Below, one piece after another: positions 22,600 to 34,071 of a DNA stretch of 64,000 nucleotides. Within the stretch, counting starts at the first letter, position 1. Each line of letters opens with the position of its first letter. Under the pieces are notes generated by a model that did not search any database, had not been told where the DNA came from, and saw only the letters and a program-made list of their open reading frames with translations. The stretch covers positions 2,914,001 to 2,978,000 of the forward strand of contig JAHRBS010000007.1 in assembly GCA_024305745.1 (NCBI GenBank), written 5' to 3'. Position numbers and translations under genes: made by a program. This stretch comes from Polyporus tsugae. Lineage: Eukaryota; Basidiomycota; Agaricomycetes; Polyporales; Polyporaceae.

Positions 22600-23039
22600 A
22601 CTGGGATACAGTGCCATGCAGCAAGGTACGTCCAGTTGGCAGATATCGACGGGATCAACGCTCCTCAAGCGGGACGTGGACCCGTGCGCCCAGGAGGATA
22701 ACGCCGACGTTATGGTCGAATTCGCAAAGTCCGGGGGCGTAATGAAATCCGACGTGCTTATTGCGACTGCCATCGTGCACAGCCAGCATCCTCGCAACGC
22801 GCTCAACATCAATGGAGTGCTCCCTTCGAACCCCTACTGCCAGGGTGCCCGCACGAAAACCTGAACTTGAGGGGGGATGTTTGGCAGCACTAACTTGGGA
22901 TTGTTTGCTTTTGGAGCGGGAGGGTCACATATCGCCTACACACAACCTGAGGGTGGTCGCTGCCGACTCTTCCTACCCCATAGATGGAAGATGTCCTGTA
23001 GGACAGAATCCCGACGTTTCAAGGTGCAGATGCGGTTGA
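22600..23039 (+). pseudogene. Decayed 3' fragment of a small, probably secreted, protein gene
   Basis: Three reading frames contribute successive protein-like pieces in one direction. The first has CAQEDNADVMVEFAKSGGVM and QHPRNALNINGVLPSNPYCQ, up to a TGA at 22862-22864. A second frame takes over with PARKPELEGG, then a third with MFGSTNLGLFAFGAGG. Last comes the second frame again, CPVGQNPDVSRCRCG, and a stop at 23037-23039. The order and spacing look like one protein with at least two or three frame shifts. No splice pair repairs them and no 5' part or signal peptide remains, because the uL3m gene ends just before. The family (small, cysteine-containing, basidiomycete-specific) is a memory-based impression, not established. 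A G-rich run (ggggctggggctggggctgg) precedes it. Confidence 0.45.
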
Positions 23040-23502
23040 ACAACACAGGGAATGAATCGTAAAGAATACCTTAGGTTAATGCCTCCATTGAATATTGTAA
23101 TCCATATACAATGCTCAAATTCGATCACCGTAGTCACCCCTCAGTGCGTCTATTGAACCAGTTGCCGGCATTCTCACCGCAAGGGGAGTCCCATGGCACA
23201 ATCGTCCCTGGTGATCTTTATGCCAGTTATAGCCCTCGCTCATCGAAGTTGTTTCCCCTACAATAAAATCGCACACAGTGGCTCTAGTGCATGTACACTG
23301 CCAGCCTCAGCACTTGCCGTGTGTATGGTATAGGCGCTCAGGGCGGAAGCAGACTGGAAAGTCACGGCCGCGGCGCCGTCTCCGCGTCCACCATATTGAT
23401 CCCTCCCTCCCTCCACCATCTCCATGACTTGTTGACATTAAATACAGTACTTACCCTGCACCCTATGCGCTCAACGCTTGCCCACATTGCTATCTGCTGA
23501 AG
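23040..23502. promoter_or_regulatory. 5' flank of the 5-phosphatase gene
   Basis: 463 bp with a pyrimidine-rich stretch (ccctccctccctccacc near 23400), common before fungal start sites. No TATA box, gene or repeat was recognised. Confidence 0.35.
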
Positions 23503-25022
23503 ATGTCTGCCGACCCGCCCGGCCCCCTTGTCCAGATCGCCTCGTACAACACGAACCTCCAGGCGGAGCGCGGTCTCCCACAGGACCTCGTCGACTGGCT
23601 CGCACCCACCCTCCAGGTATCGACGTTCCTCGCGCGCGAGCGGCGCGTGCCAGACATTGTGGCGGTCGGCTTCCAGGAATTGCTTCCTCTCCATCTTGGC
23701 TGTGAGTTTACGTCGGTTTGTGTTGTCAAGCCCGTGAGAGCTGAAGGTGCCGAGGCTCCTAGTGGCTGGGTGGTCCCAGGCCGTCATAGAGAACCGCAAC
23801 GCCCTCATCATCTCGCAAATTGAAAAGCATGCGCCGAACAATGAGCGATACACACTCATTGCGAAGGTCGTCAACGTTGGCGTCGCGCTCCTGGTGTACG
23901 GACGAGACGATGGAATAGGGAGGGAGGCAGTTGACATCCAGACGCAATGGGTGGGTTGCGGGCCCGCGTACATGGGCAACAAGGGCGCGGTAGGCGTACG
24001 CTTCCGCGTCCCAGGCGAAGATGGTGGCGTTGGAGAGGTCTATACGTGCGTGTTCAGGCGTGGTCCCGGGTCGCGTGCTCACCTCCACATCCAGCTTCGT
24101 CTGCGCACACCTTACCGCGCACGCGCACAAGAACGCGGATCGTGTACAAGACTACCACACTATTGTTGGCTGCCTCCTCTTTCCCCCACTCCCCAACGCG
24201 GACTCGAAGGCACCCACGACCATATTCTCGACGTCGCACTTGTTCTTCTTCGGCGACCTCAATTTCCGCCTGTCTCTTCCTCCTGACCACGCGTTCGCAT
24301 CTGAGGATCAGCGACCCAACCTAGTTCAGGCCCTGTCTAGCGATGAAGGACGCTCCTCGCTCAAGGAGTACGACCAGCTCGTGATCGAGCGGGACGTCAA
24401 AGGGACAATCTTCCACAGCTTCCACGAAGGCGAATTTTGGACGTTCAAGTGCAGTTACAAGTATTATCTGGGAGAGGTCGATAGATACGAGTATGTGCAT
24501 CAGTCCCATCATGTCGCTTCGAAGAGTGTGTCTAACCCTATCGACAGCCCCAAGCGTGTGCCTGCATGGACAGACCGGGTTATGTACGTCACCCACTCGG
24601 ATTCACCAGACATCCCACAAGAGTCTAGCATCAAGAACATCTTGTATACCGCCATCCCGTCATATACTACTTCTGACCACGTATGTCGTCGTCGCTCAAG
24701 CTTGCCGTCAGACCGCACGCTAACCTCTGCTCCCCAGAAACCTGTTGTCTCATTACTACTCCTCCCACCCCCTGCGCCTACCACTACGTCTGTTCCAGCA
24801 ATCCGCCTGCCGGAAGGCTACCACCCTATTCCTGATCCATGGGCTCCCCTGAAGAAGCACATCGGCCGCACCCTCGACCGCATCGTCGGCTACACCTGGT
24901 GGCTGCTCACTCTGCTCGGTGCCGGCCATCTCGTTCTCGGCATCGGCAACGCCCTCCTCAGCTTTGGGCTCTGGCGTTGGTGGAAGAACGGAACCCGGGA
25001 GGGGTACACCCAACTTCCCTAA
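23503..25022 (+). CDS. Inositol polyphosphate 5-phosphatase (type II, membrane-anchored)
   Basis: The enzyme hydrolyses the 5-phosphate of phosphoinositides or inositol phosphates. Five exons, about 430 aa. The exonuclease-endonuclease-phosphatase fold motifs are present: IASYNTNLQA at the start, IVAVGFQEL (metal-binding Glu), WVGCGPAYMGNKGAVGVRF, FVCAHLTAHAHKNADR, the hallmark FFFGDLNFRL and the second hallmark RVPAWTDRVMY, then SDHKPVV. The junctions giving TFVCAHL (after 24053) and YDPKRVP support the model. The C-terminus carries a hydrophobic segment, WWLLTLLGAGHLVLGIGNAL, which looks like a transmembrane anchor before a short basic tail. No SH2, SAC or RhoGAP domain is present. It resembles short fungal 5-phosphatases; the substrate is unknown. 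Confidence 0.9.
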
Positions 25023-25411
25023 CGACTTGGTTTTGACTCCTCCACTCGGGATACACCACCACCCCTATGGACAGTACTACCTAGTCACCACCCGTGCTTG
25101 TTTACACCTATCTCCTCCACATTTTCGAACAGTTGCATCCAGGTCTAGTCGCCGGTCTAGTGTACATGTCGGATACATAAACACATCTATAAGTACAGTT
25201 ATTGGATATTGCTGCATTGACTTTCTGCGCGCGCGGGGTGCAAAACGTTCAAGGGTACTGAAGCTGGACAGCGGGCAACAAGAGGAGTATGGAGCATAAA
25301 CAACAGTCCGTCTGGCGGCGCATTAAAGAAGGGGCAATGAAGAGCAATCTACAACGTGTAGATGAGCGGTATACAAGGGATGTGTAGAGATATGACCGGG
25401 GCGAGTGCTTG
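25023..25411. other. Convergent intergenic space, 5-phosphatase/MFS1
   Basis: 389 bp between facing stop codons. I see no gene, repeat or structured RNA. Confidence 0.5.
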
Positions 25412-27986
25412 TCACGGGAGGGTCTTCACGACCTTCCGGCCCCTATCCTCGTCTTCGACAATGATGAGCGGCTCTGAAGGGCCGACGAGCGTGTCCTCGC
25501 GCTCGATCCCAGGAATGGGAGGCTCGGCCAAGAGTCGTTCCTCGAGATCGACGTCTTCGGCGGACAGCCCCACAGCCGCGTCCTTCGACAGCCGCACCAG
25601 CTGCAGCAGCAAGAAAGACGTCGTGACCGCGCCGCAGCCCATGATGAAGATCGCCTTGGGGAACGTGCCGACGGTCTTCATGTACGTCAGGCCGTACAGG
25701 AAGGGGCCCAACACTCCAGAACTGCACCATCGCGTCGTCGTGTCAGGAAACCCCCGATGGACACGGAGCGGGACTGCACGCACCTGAGAGACTGCACGAC
25801 GCTCATCGCGCCGAAGAGCTTCCCGGAGTCCTTGCCGCCCCGGCGGTTGTACAGCGTGAGCGCAACGCTCTGGATGGCGGGCCCGAAGCCCATGCCGAAT
25901 GCGCCCATGGCCGCGATTATGGCGAACGCGAGCCCGCTCGTACTGAACACCATGAGGGTGTAAACAAGGACTTCGACGCTGAGAGAGACCTTGGCGATGT
26001 TGAGGTCAAAGATGGCGTCATGATGGTGTTCGCGGTGGGAAGAAGGCGAGCGGGCCTTGCTGGGCTCCTCGGCGGGCAAAGAAGCACTTGTTGGGCTGGC
26101 TAACGGCTCGTCCGCCTCCTCCGGGAGTCGGATGGATGCAGGCTTGGGTTTGAAGAACCGAATAATCACTAAACACGACGCACATCAGACTCCCAGCCGC
26201 ACGCCAGACACAGATGAACAACCATACCGGGCAGGATGACGGTTAGGAATACAGCTCTCGCAGCTCCGACAGAGCTGAACCAATATCCAACCTGAAAAGC
26301 TGTTCAGTTATGTCAAATCAGATCACCGCGATGGTACTTACCTGCTCTGTGTTCCATCCGTATGTGGCCTCGAGGTATTGAATGATATAGAAGTAGAGTC
26401 CCTGCAAAAACGCATTAGAGCTCTGCAGAACGGCGAAAGATAGGAGACATGAGACGCGATAGCTCACCAAGAGAGATATGACGAACCCATAAGCAAGAAC
26501 GATGAAGAGTAGATTCCAATCCCTCTTCTGTCCCTTGCCCGGTTTCCCACCATCCACCCGGATCGGCCAAAAGATAGTAAGAGGCGTCAAGAACGAGAAA
26601 ATCCTCTTGAACAACACTAGCACACCACCGTGGGCATGCGCGGCGAGGTACTCCTCATTCGCCACCTTGTGCCGAGCACGGGCATCCAGCATCTCGGCCT
26701 TGGAGAGCGATTCGGGGATGACAAACCACACCAGGAGCGCATAGATGACATGTATGATGGCCGAGATGTAGAATACGATGATGAATGAGTTGGTGAAGCG
26801 GATGAGGAGCCCACCGAGGAGTGGTCCGACGGCCACCCCCGTGAACAGCAGACCCAGGTTGAAGGCGAACATCCCAGAGCGAAGCGCGGGTGGAGTGCAG
26901 TCAGCGATGTATGCGTGGATCGTGCCATTGATGAGTGTTTGACCTGGGTGAACCGTCAGATCGAATCGTGCAAGTCATAGTCATAGGCACGACATGGCTC
27001 TACGTACCACCCAGGATCCCTTCAAAGATGGGACCAATGAGCAGGAACCAATACCCTCCGGGTATATATTCATAGAACCAGAACGTCGAGAGGAAGCAAA
27101 GGTCCATTATCAGGACGCCGACAACCGCGCAGCCCAAGATTCTCGTGCGGCCGTAGCGGTCCGACAACTGTGAGGGTACAACATCAGTCCGCAGCTTGCT
27201 CAGAACCGGGAAGGCGTAAACTGCGACTTACAGAACCCCACCATGCCGTCGTCATACAAGCGAGGATGCCCATCGAGGTGGCCATGACCGTGTTCAGCTT
27301 CGCGACCACAGCCTGGACAGTCGGATCGGATGCACAAACCCTCTGGTTCGGTTCTAGAGCCGCGTTGTCAGCACATGCCCAAGCTATGGCCTCGGAATCG
27401 AGAGGGACACTCGCCATTAAAGGCTGCTGAGACATTACGGGCGACCAACGACACGACGCTGCCGCCTTGGTCAGGGCTGGCGACCGGCCTGTGCGCCAGA
27501 CAAGCGAGGTAGATGAAGAGCTCGACCTTCGCTGCCATCGTAATGGTCATCGCGATTGCCGCGAATGGCACATACGACAAGAACCTATCATACGCGATGC
27601 TCGCTGAACAAACGCGGCGCACAGAAGACGGGGGACAGGAGGACGCACCACCAAGGCGAAGGGCGCCTGGACCACGGCAGCTTCTGCCTCCATTCGCTAT
27701 CAAACTCCTCCACCTCCGCCTCCGCCTCCGCCTCCTCCTCCTCCTCGACGAGGGTCTCTTCGAGAGCATGGTGTGGATACACCAGGTCTTGGAGGAGCTC
27801 GGACTCTTCCTCGCTGATCGGAGCACCCACTCCGGGGTTCACGAGATCTTCAGGGCCGACAGAAATGGATGAGATCGAGTTCGTGCTGGGGTGCTGGGCA
27901 TGCTTTGGGCGCGAGCGCGAGCGCGACACGGCGCTGACGTTGTGGAGGAGGGGGACATTGGCGTCCCACGACGAGGCTCGCGACAT
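25412..27986 (-). CDS. Major facilitator superfamily transporter, copy 1
   Basis: A proton-coupled or facilitative membrane transporter of the general-substrate MFS type, about 12 helices, probably plasma or vacuolar membrane. Start ATG is 27984-27986 (MSRASSWDANVPLL). The long cytosolic N-terminus has an acidic Glu/Ala repeat (EEEEEAEAEAEVEEFDSEW). The first membrane segment follows a junction giving SPWWFLSYVPFAAIAMTIT. Next come AWWGS|LSDRYGRTRIL (the MFS loop 2-3 motif), GMFAFNLGLLFTGVAVGPLL, PESLSKAE, the central loop with PKPASIRLPEEADEP, and the late helices FSTSGLAFAIIAAMGAFGM and AIFIMGCGAVTTSFLLL. The tail is acidic. A related MFS gene lies next to it in the same orientation. Substrate unknown. 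Confidence 0.88.
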
Positions 27987-28731
27987 TGCGTATTCCCCGA
28001 CGAGGTTGCTGGTCTCCGGGGCTGTCGGCTAAGCACGCAGCGCACTAGAAGTCTGAAGGATTCGAAGGCTGAGAGTGCGAGGACACGACACAGAGGTCGG
28101 AACTAGGGCAAGATCGGCGGGAGGTCGAGAGAGGGGGGGCTGTCGATGACCTGAGACTTGCAGGAGGCCGATGTGTGCCGGGGTCGCAGTCCGGGAGATT
28201 CCAGCTGCACTGGGTCCGTCTGCCAGCAATACTTAGAGGGGAGGTGGGATGGGAGAGGGGGAGGGGGCGCACTGTGCTCTGTCATCATTTGGGTAGAGTT
28301 GTACTATGTAAGGACCTGTGTGAAAGCAATAACTATAACTATGATAACTATCGCCGCGGCGGCGTGTCGCGATTACGAGTGCGCGCGAGCCCCCTCAGGA
28401 ACGGAGCGAAGTACTTATGCCACGCTGTCGGGTTGACGATAAACTGAACGTAACTGCGGCAACTTTGCAACGCTATGACGCGTGTGCTTACTGCAAGTGA
28501 CGCGATGGAGTAACATGCTGCTGCACTTCCATATCCAAAAGGCCTGAGCCCCGTGTTCTCTTACTGCCTCCTGCTGCTGAGCGCTGAGCGCTGAGCATCA
28601 GACCTAATACAGTCCTGCCCGTAAAATACTGAGCTTGCCTAACACCAACCTACTTAATTAATGGTTCCTATATGCCCTCCTCCGGCCTGTCCGCCAAATC
28701 GATGCCTTCCGGATGGTGGAGGCATGCGGTC
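27987..28731. other. Spacer between the two MFS genes
   Basis: 745 bp holding the 5' flank of MFS1 and the 3' flank of MFS2. A short tandem array of ctgagcg units lies near 28571-28597. No gene was recognised. Confidence 0.5.
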
Positions 28732-30912
28732 TCAGCTCTGCGGATTCTCGTGGTTGTTCTCCAGTACTGAATGGTCCCTTCCCATCTCTCCCTTCCGCAG
28801 CCGGATAGACATCAGCAGGACCAAGCTCACTAGCAACGCTGCGCATCCAACCAAGAAGAACGCCCCAGGCAGCGTCGCCACTGTTCGCGCGTACGTGAAG
28901 CCAAACAGCGCTGGAGCGAGGATATGGGAACTGTATGACGAAACGGTCATGACATATCCGGGACCAATGACCGAGCAAGTGCCAAGAAGCTCGCAAATCG
29001 GAACTCACCTGAGCGCAGACACGACGGTCAACGCCCCCAACAGACTGCCTGTGTCATGCCTCCCACGACGGGCATACAGGTCCAGCGCGAGGCTTTGCAT
29101 CGTCGGCCCGAAGCTCGTGCCGAGGGAGACGCACATTGTGAAGATCGCGAAGAGGAAGCCCGAATGTGTGCTGAAGATCAGGGCGTAGGAGACGAGGTCG
29201 GTAACGACCGCCGCACGGGCAAGGAGAAGGTCCATCGAAGCCACGGGCGCGCCCTTTTTGCGAGATTGGGTTGACGTGTATTCTGCTTGATCCGAGAGGA
29301 GGGGTTCAGACTCGGCGCCGGTTGCCTGTCGCTTTCTCCAAAGCCATGTGAGGAACTTGACGAGCACTACAGCGATATCAGCATGGAACGTTGGATCTGT
29401 GGGGTAGGAAAGGACACCCACATGGGAAGAAGATGGTCAAGTACACGGCTTTGGCTATATGGATGGCTCCCAACCAGTAATTGATCTGCAACGCGCTTGT
29501 CAACGACGAAGAACAAATTCAATGCATCAAACCACTTACCAAACCGGATGTCCAGTCAAACATTACCCATACGTACTGAATTTGGGAAACCAGAGAGCCC
29601 TAACAGCAGTGTCAGGCACCAAAACAGAGTTTTGTGACCCATCCAACGTACCTGGATGAACACCCCGAATCCGTACGCCAGACCAAGGATGGTCATGCTC
29701 CAGTCTACCGAATGCTTCCCGTTCCCGTGCTCGATGCGCTTTGGGAGCAGCACAGTGAGCGGAGACACGACGTCCAACGCACTTGCTGTCCTCTTCAACC
29801 AACCCAACACCCCAGGGCCCATGCTCTGCAAGCGCTGCTCTCTCCGTGTCCGATGCTCCCGCATCTCGGTCGCAGACAGAGACTCGGGCATGATAGCCCA
29901 GACCGCGAGCGATACAGACGTGTCGATGATGGTCGTCACGTAGAAGATGGGTAACACTTGATTGGTCCTCTGGATGATGTAGCCAGTGAGTATAGGTCCG
30001 ACGCTCATCCCGACAAACAAGAGACCCATGAGCTGCGAGAAGGCTCGCGACCTAAACCTTGGTCAGCAATGGACGAGACTCTCAAAGCGCGGTGGAATAC
30101 CTCTCAGCAGGATTTGAGCAATCCGAGATGTATGCATGCATAATGATAGAGGCTACCGAGATGCCTGGGAGGGTGTGGTCAGCAAAGAAGATCCAGTGCG
30201 AAATAAGCTGACGCTCGGCGTACCTCCTACTAACCCCTCGATAATAGGCCCAAGGGCGAACCACATGTACGTCCCCGGGAAAGTCTCCCAAAAATGGACA
30301 GTGGTCAAGAACACGAAGTCGGACAGCATAAGACCCCCGACATTAAATGCTAGCACGCTGATGCGCCCGTAGCTGTCGGATAACTACACACATACGCATA
30401 TTAGAACCACACCGGGCAGGCGCAGTTCAATGATACGCACAGCTCCCCACCATGCAGCGGTAAGCGTGGACAGAAAGCCGGAAAGGCCAGCGACGACGGC
30501 AATGAACGTGGCAGCCGCAGCCTGGACGTCCGGTTGAGAATGGCACGAGGCAGGGCCATCGGAGTCGCGGCGGAGTGCACGGCATATCGTCAGGGTATAG
30601 ATCTCAACGCGGGGGGCCACAGTCCCCGAGGTGGAAATGGCAGCGACTGCCACCAAAGCAAGCATCCTGTATTGAAAAAGATACAGATGTTAGCATGCGC
30701 TTAGGTCTGCCATGAACCCTAGGATATAATTACCATGCTGGGGAAGGTTCTATCCAATTCTTTTCCAGGACGCGCTCAACCTCTTGTGTGGGCCCATGGG
30801 GATCAGGCGTGGCTAGATGATGGTTGGGGAATGATTAATGAGTGACCGGATGGAGAGAGAGTTGCCCACCTTCGCCGTCGACCTCTCTCTGGAGTAATGA
30901 CTCGGAGGACAT
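28732..30912 (-). CDS. Major facilitator superfamily transporter, copy 2
   Basis: Tandem paralog of the upstream MFS gene, same strand. Start ATG is 30910-30912 (MSSESLLQREVDGE). Two short exons precede the first membrane helix (WMLALVAVAAISTSGTVAPR, then VEIYT). The loop 2-3 motif is AWWGA...LSDSYGRISVL. Later pieces match copy 1 in order: GLLFVGMSVGPILTGYI, PESLSATE, LLFGVL-like GSLLGALTVVSAL, and ARTVATLPGAFFLVGCAALL. It lacks the long Glu/Ala-rich N-terminus of copy 1 and has a short hydrophilic C-terminus (ENNHENPQS). Order and sequence resemblance indicate an old tandem duplication; identity is low enough that functions may differ. Its promoter is shared with GMF. Confidence 0.88.
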
Positions 30913-31256
30913 GGTGGTCAAGAGCAGAGACCACGCATGATACGGAACCCAAGCATTAATTCACTTGGACGGCGCTCGGGTCATGTACTCGAATATCCGC
31001 ATCCTGATTCTGTGACGGGGTTTCCCAGAGGAACTGTTGGAAGAAGTGGCTGGACTTGAACCTGGCATGTGGCCAGCCAATCAGAGGGCGAGGATACGCG
31101 GTTGTGATCACACGTCGCATCTTATCAGCATCTTATCAGATACGTCCAGTGTGCGACCGGCGATCGTCGCTCCAAGTCCAAAGCCTCGGGCTCGAGAGCA
31201 ACGAGCTCTGCAAAGGAGACAGTAACACTCACAATCCTAAGGCCTAACCCATCAAC
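30913..31256. promoter_or_regulatory. Shared head-to-head promoter, MFS2/GMF, with a CCAAT box
   Basis: 344 bp between divergent start codons. A CCAAT pentamer lies at 31077-31081 (gccagCCAATcagagg), about 176 bp before the GMF start, a usual distance for the fungal HAP/NF-Y complex. The regulatory role is inferred. Confidence 0.45.
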
Positions 31257-31931
31257 ATGGTCTGTTCATTTTCTCCATGCTCTGTCATCCTCGTCCTGAA
31301 GACTGAAGATTCCGCTGCGATCACGCACCCCGTGTATCCGGCGGTCCTCTCATCCACTTGGTAGTCCCATACCGTCGACATTCCGCAGGAGCTCAAGACG
31401 GCCCTCCGCAAGTTCAGATTCGCCAGGAGAAATGCCGGACACGCCGCAATGGTCATCAAGATCAACAAGCAGAAGCTGATCATCGAAGAGGTCGAGCAGT
31501 TCGACGACATTAGCATCGAGGATCTCGCGGAAGGTGAGCACGCAACATACTGCTAGATCGCTAGCCCACATCGTTCCGTCCATCGTCCGGTGCTCGCCTG
31601 CTGATCCCGCCTACTCCGCTAAAGAACTTCCCGAGAACGCTCCACGATACGTCTTGCTCTCGTACGAGCTCAACCATTCCGATGGACGGAAGAGCTTTCC
31701 CCTCGTTCTCATCAACTGGGCGCCGACGTCAAGCGAGATGAGTCTCTTGACCCTGCATGCCAGTGCATTCCTCGACTTCCAATCTACGGTGCGCAACATC
31801 CAAGCCATCTGTTTGTCCTTGACTGAAACTTGCGCTTCGCACAGGCCGACGTGAGCAAGGTCATCGAGGTTCGGGACGGTGCGGAGAGTTTCACGAAGGA
31901 CTTGATCGATTCGAAGCTCCTGGTCAGTTGA
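31257..31931 (+). CDS. GMF1: Glia maturation factor homolog (ADF-H domain)
   Basis: GMF is an ADF/cofilin-fold protein that binds the Arp2/3 complex and debranches actin networks (yeast Aim7, S. pombe Gmf1). About 139 aa, the usual length. Exon 1 is the ATG alone (31257-31259). An intron with donor GTCTGT and acceptor ttggtag leads to exon 2 at 31365, reading SHTVDIPQELKTALRKFRFA. Further family strings are FDDISIEDLAE, LPENAPRYVLLSYELNHSDG, RKSFPLVLINWAP and DVSKVIEVRDG. The single-codon first exon is unusual but common in fungal ADF-H genes (inference). No nearer ATG in frame exists. It is tail to tail with GPI14. Confidence 0.9.
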
Positions 31932-32092
31932 AGTTGAACGTGGAATGCGAGTGCTTGAGTGCGAAGTCACGAGCATATACCTGCGAAGGCCCATTGAGTA
32001 GTGCACAGAGAGTTGTATGATATCCCGGTATGTTCGAGCTTTGCTTTGTAGTGCTATCGAAACAGCATCCCCGCACATCCATCCCCGGACCA

Positions 32093-33662
32093 TCATCGCG
32101 CATACGCGTCCATGATCCCCGCAAGCACCCAGCAGTTGCCCACCACGTAGATCAGCCCCCGTACCCACAGTCCGAAGAATACATTCTGGCCGAGGAACTC
32201 GAGCTTGTATGCCTCGCTCAGCCATAGAGCCTGTGTCCCGATCCACACCGCCCCATATGCAAGCGCGCGACGGCCCGACATGGAGAGTTGTGGCACGAGC
32301 AGAGGGAGAAATAGCGTGTACCACAAGAAGTACTGTTCGTTTGATCCCATGAGCGAAACAATATCATCACGACGATGCATTGGACAAGCTCACCTGCGAC
32401 GTGCAGACCTTGTTGAACACGACGAACACGAACGTCTGCACAGCCCATGTGAAGACCAGATCCTCTCTTCGACGACCAAAGAGCAACCCCGTGCCGAGGG
32501 CAAGGGCCATTTGCGGGACGAAGCTCGTGAGTGGGGACTGAAGGAGGCGCTTCCAACCCGACCCTTCAAGGAGAGGTTCGCCAGACGTGGAGGGGTATGT
32601 GAGGTACACCAAGTAGAAGTACGGCGAGAAGTTATGTCGATGGTCAAGCCGGTGCGCATGGTACAGGTAGGACTCTTCGAGAAAGGGCTGCCCCCATCTA
32701 CCGTGTTCAATATCATAGTCAGACTTGGCCAACGCCAGGGGGTGTATTGAAGGAAACGAGGACACTCACATAGCATACATGGCAGCCCCCAGACCCACGA
32801 AGGTCAACCCACTGATCAGCCCAAATCTGACCGTGCGTCCATTCACGATGGAACGCAGGTCCCCAGCCCAGCCTCCTCCAACCCCATGCTGCCTCCCGAT
32901 CACTCTTAGGCACGCAACGCCATAGATGAACGGGTATATTTTCCAGTGTGTCGACAGACCGAGGAAAACGGCAGAGAGATCCCAGTTGCCCTTCAGCGCA
33001 TAATATAGCGTTGCGAGGACGAAGAGGGAGAGGACAGACTCGGACGAGCCGCGCGTGGAGATGGTGAAGACGAGAGGACTGAGGAGATGCAGCGAGACCA
33101 GGAACGCCGCTCGACGACGTATTGCCTCGTCCTTATCCGTTGCTTCGGCGGTACTGGCGGGGGCTGTCTCGTCCGAAGCTTTGAGAGGACTACGCGCGGC
33201 ACCGGGGAGGATGGTCGAGACAAGCAGGTTGTACATAAGAACGCCCGCGAGGATGTCCGCGGCCGCGAACAAGAACTTCCCGAAGGACGGGTGCAGCCAT
33301 TCGTTCGGCGCGAGGAGGACGGCGAGCAGAGGGGTGTAGCGGTACGTTGCGCGTGTATACGGACTTGTCGAGTTCAATGACGCGTCAGACTCATCACAAC
33401 CCCACGCAACGATTCACGCTCACCTTCCGACGTGGAAGTACGCTGCCAGCGGGCCCTCTGCACAGTTCTCCGGGGACGGTTGCAGCACAAAGCGAGCAGC
33501 GTCACTGAAGACGCGGTAGTCGACGTCGGTGTACTTGACTATGGAGTGCGCATCGTGCCACTCGCTGTATACGATGAGCGCGACGCGCAAGAGAGAGGAT
33601 ACCAGGAGTATGCGGGAAAAGGCGGGCACATGTCGGAGGACGCGGTCAGAGTGCAAGGACAT
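32093..33662 (-). CDS. GPI14: GPI mannosyltransferase 1 (PIG-M type)
   Basis: This ER enzyme adds the first alpha-1,4 mannose to the GPI anchor from dolichol-P-mannose. Four or five exons from ATG 33660-33662 ([15 protein letters not shown]). The lumenal catalytic DxD lies in [16 protein letters not shown] after the first helix. Diagnostic strings follow: [90 protein letters not shown] and [14 protein letters not shown]. The protein is multi-spanning throughout. In yeast the enzyme works with Pbn1; no Pbn1 is in this window. It is followed on the same strand by SAR1 and SRP102, both early secretory genes. Confidence 0.94.
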
Positions 33663-34071
33663 GACGCACCGCGCGCCAAGGGCGTTGTTTGCGCGACGAG
33701 CCTGCTACTATCTCGTAGAGTCTGGGTCAAGTTCCTCACTTTCTTCCTACCACCTCAGTCCTCGAGCCTCAGGTCTCACATTGAAGCCCATGTCAGCCAA
33801 GCTCCGTTGCGGCCAAGCGTGTTCGTGGGAGGGGCAATAATGATATTTGGAAACCAAATCACAGCGTCCCGATGGCACAATCACCCAGAGGTGCGCATGA
33901 AGAAGGAAAACACACACACAATGACATTCCACAACAGAAGCGAAGAGCAAGGAAGTCAAGACTAGTCGGGAACACGTAAGTCTACGCCAGGATAATGACT
34001 ACGAGTAGTACTTTAGTCAGAAACCGGTAAGGAACATACATCCAGCAGAGGAAACCGCTGCTTAGATCTGT
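33663..34071. other. Spacer, SAR1 3' end to GPI14 start
   Basis: 409 bp on the minus-strand gene run. It holds the GPI14 promoter and the SAR1 3' UTR. A short CA-rich stretch (acacacacac) lies near 33911-33920. Nothing else was recognised. Confidence 0.5.

Noticed and set aside
28571..28597. ctgagcg tandem units as a functional repeat
   Set aside because: Only about three short units in a spacer, within chance expectation.
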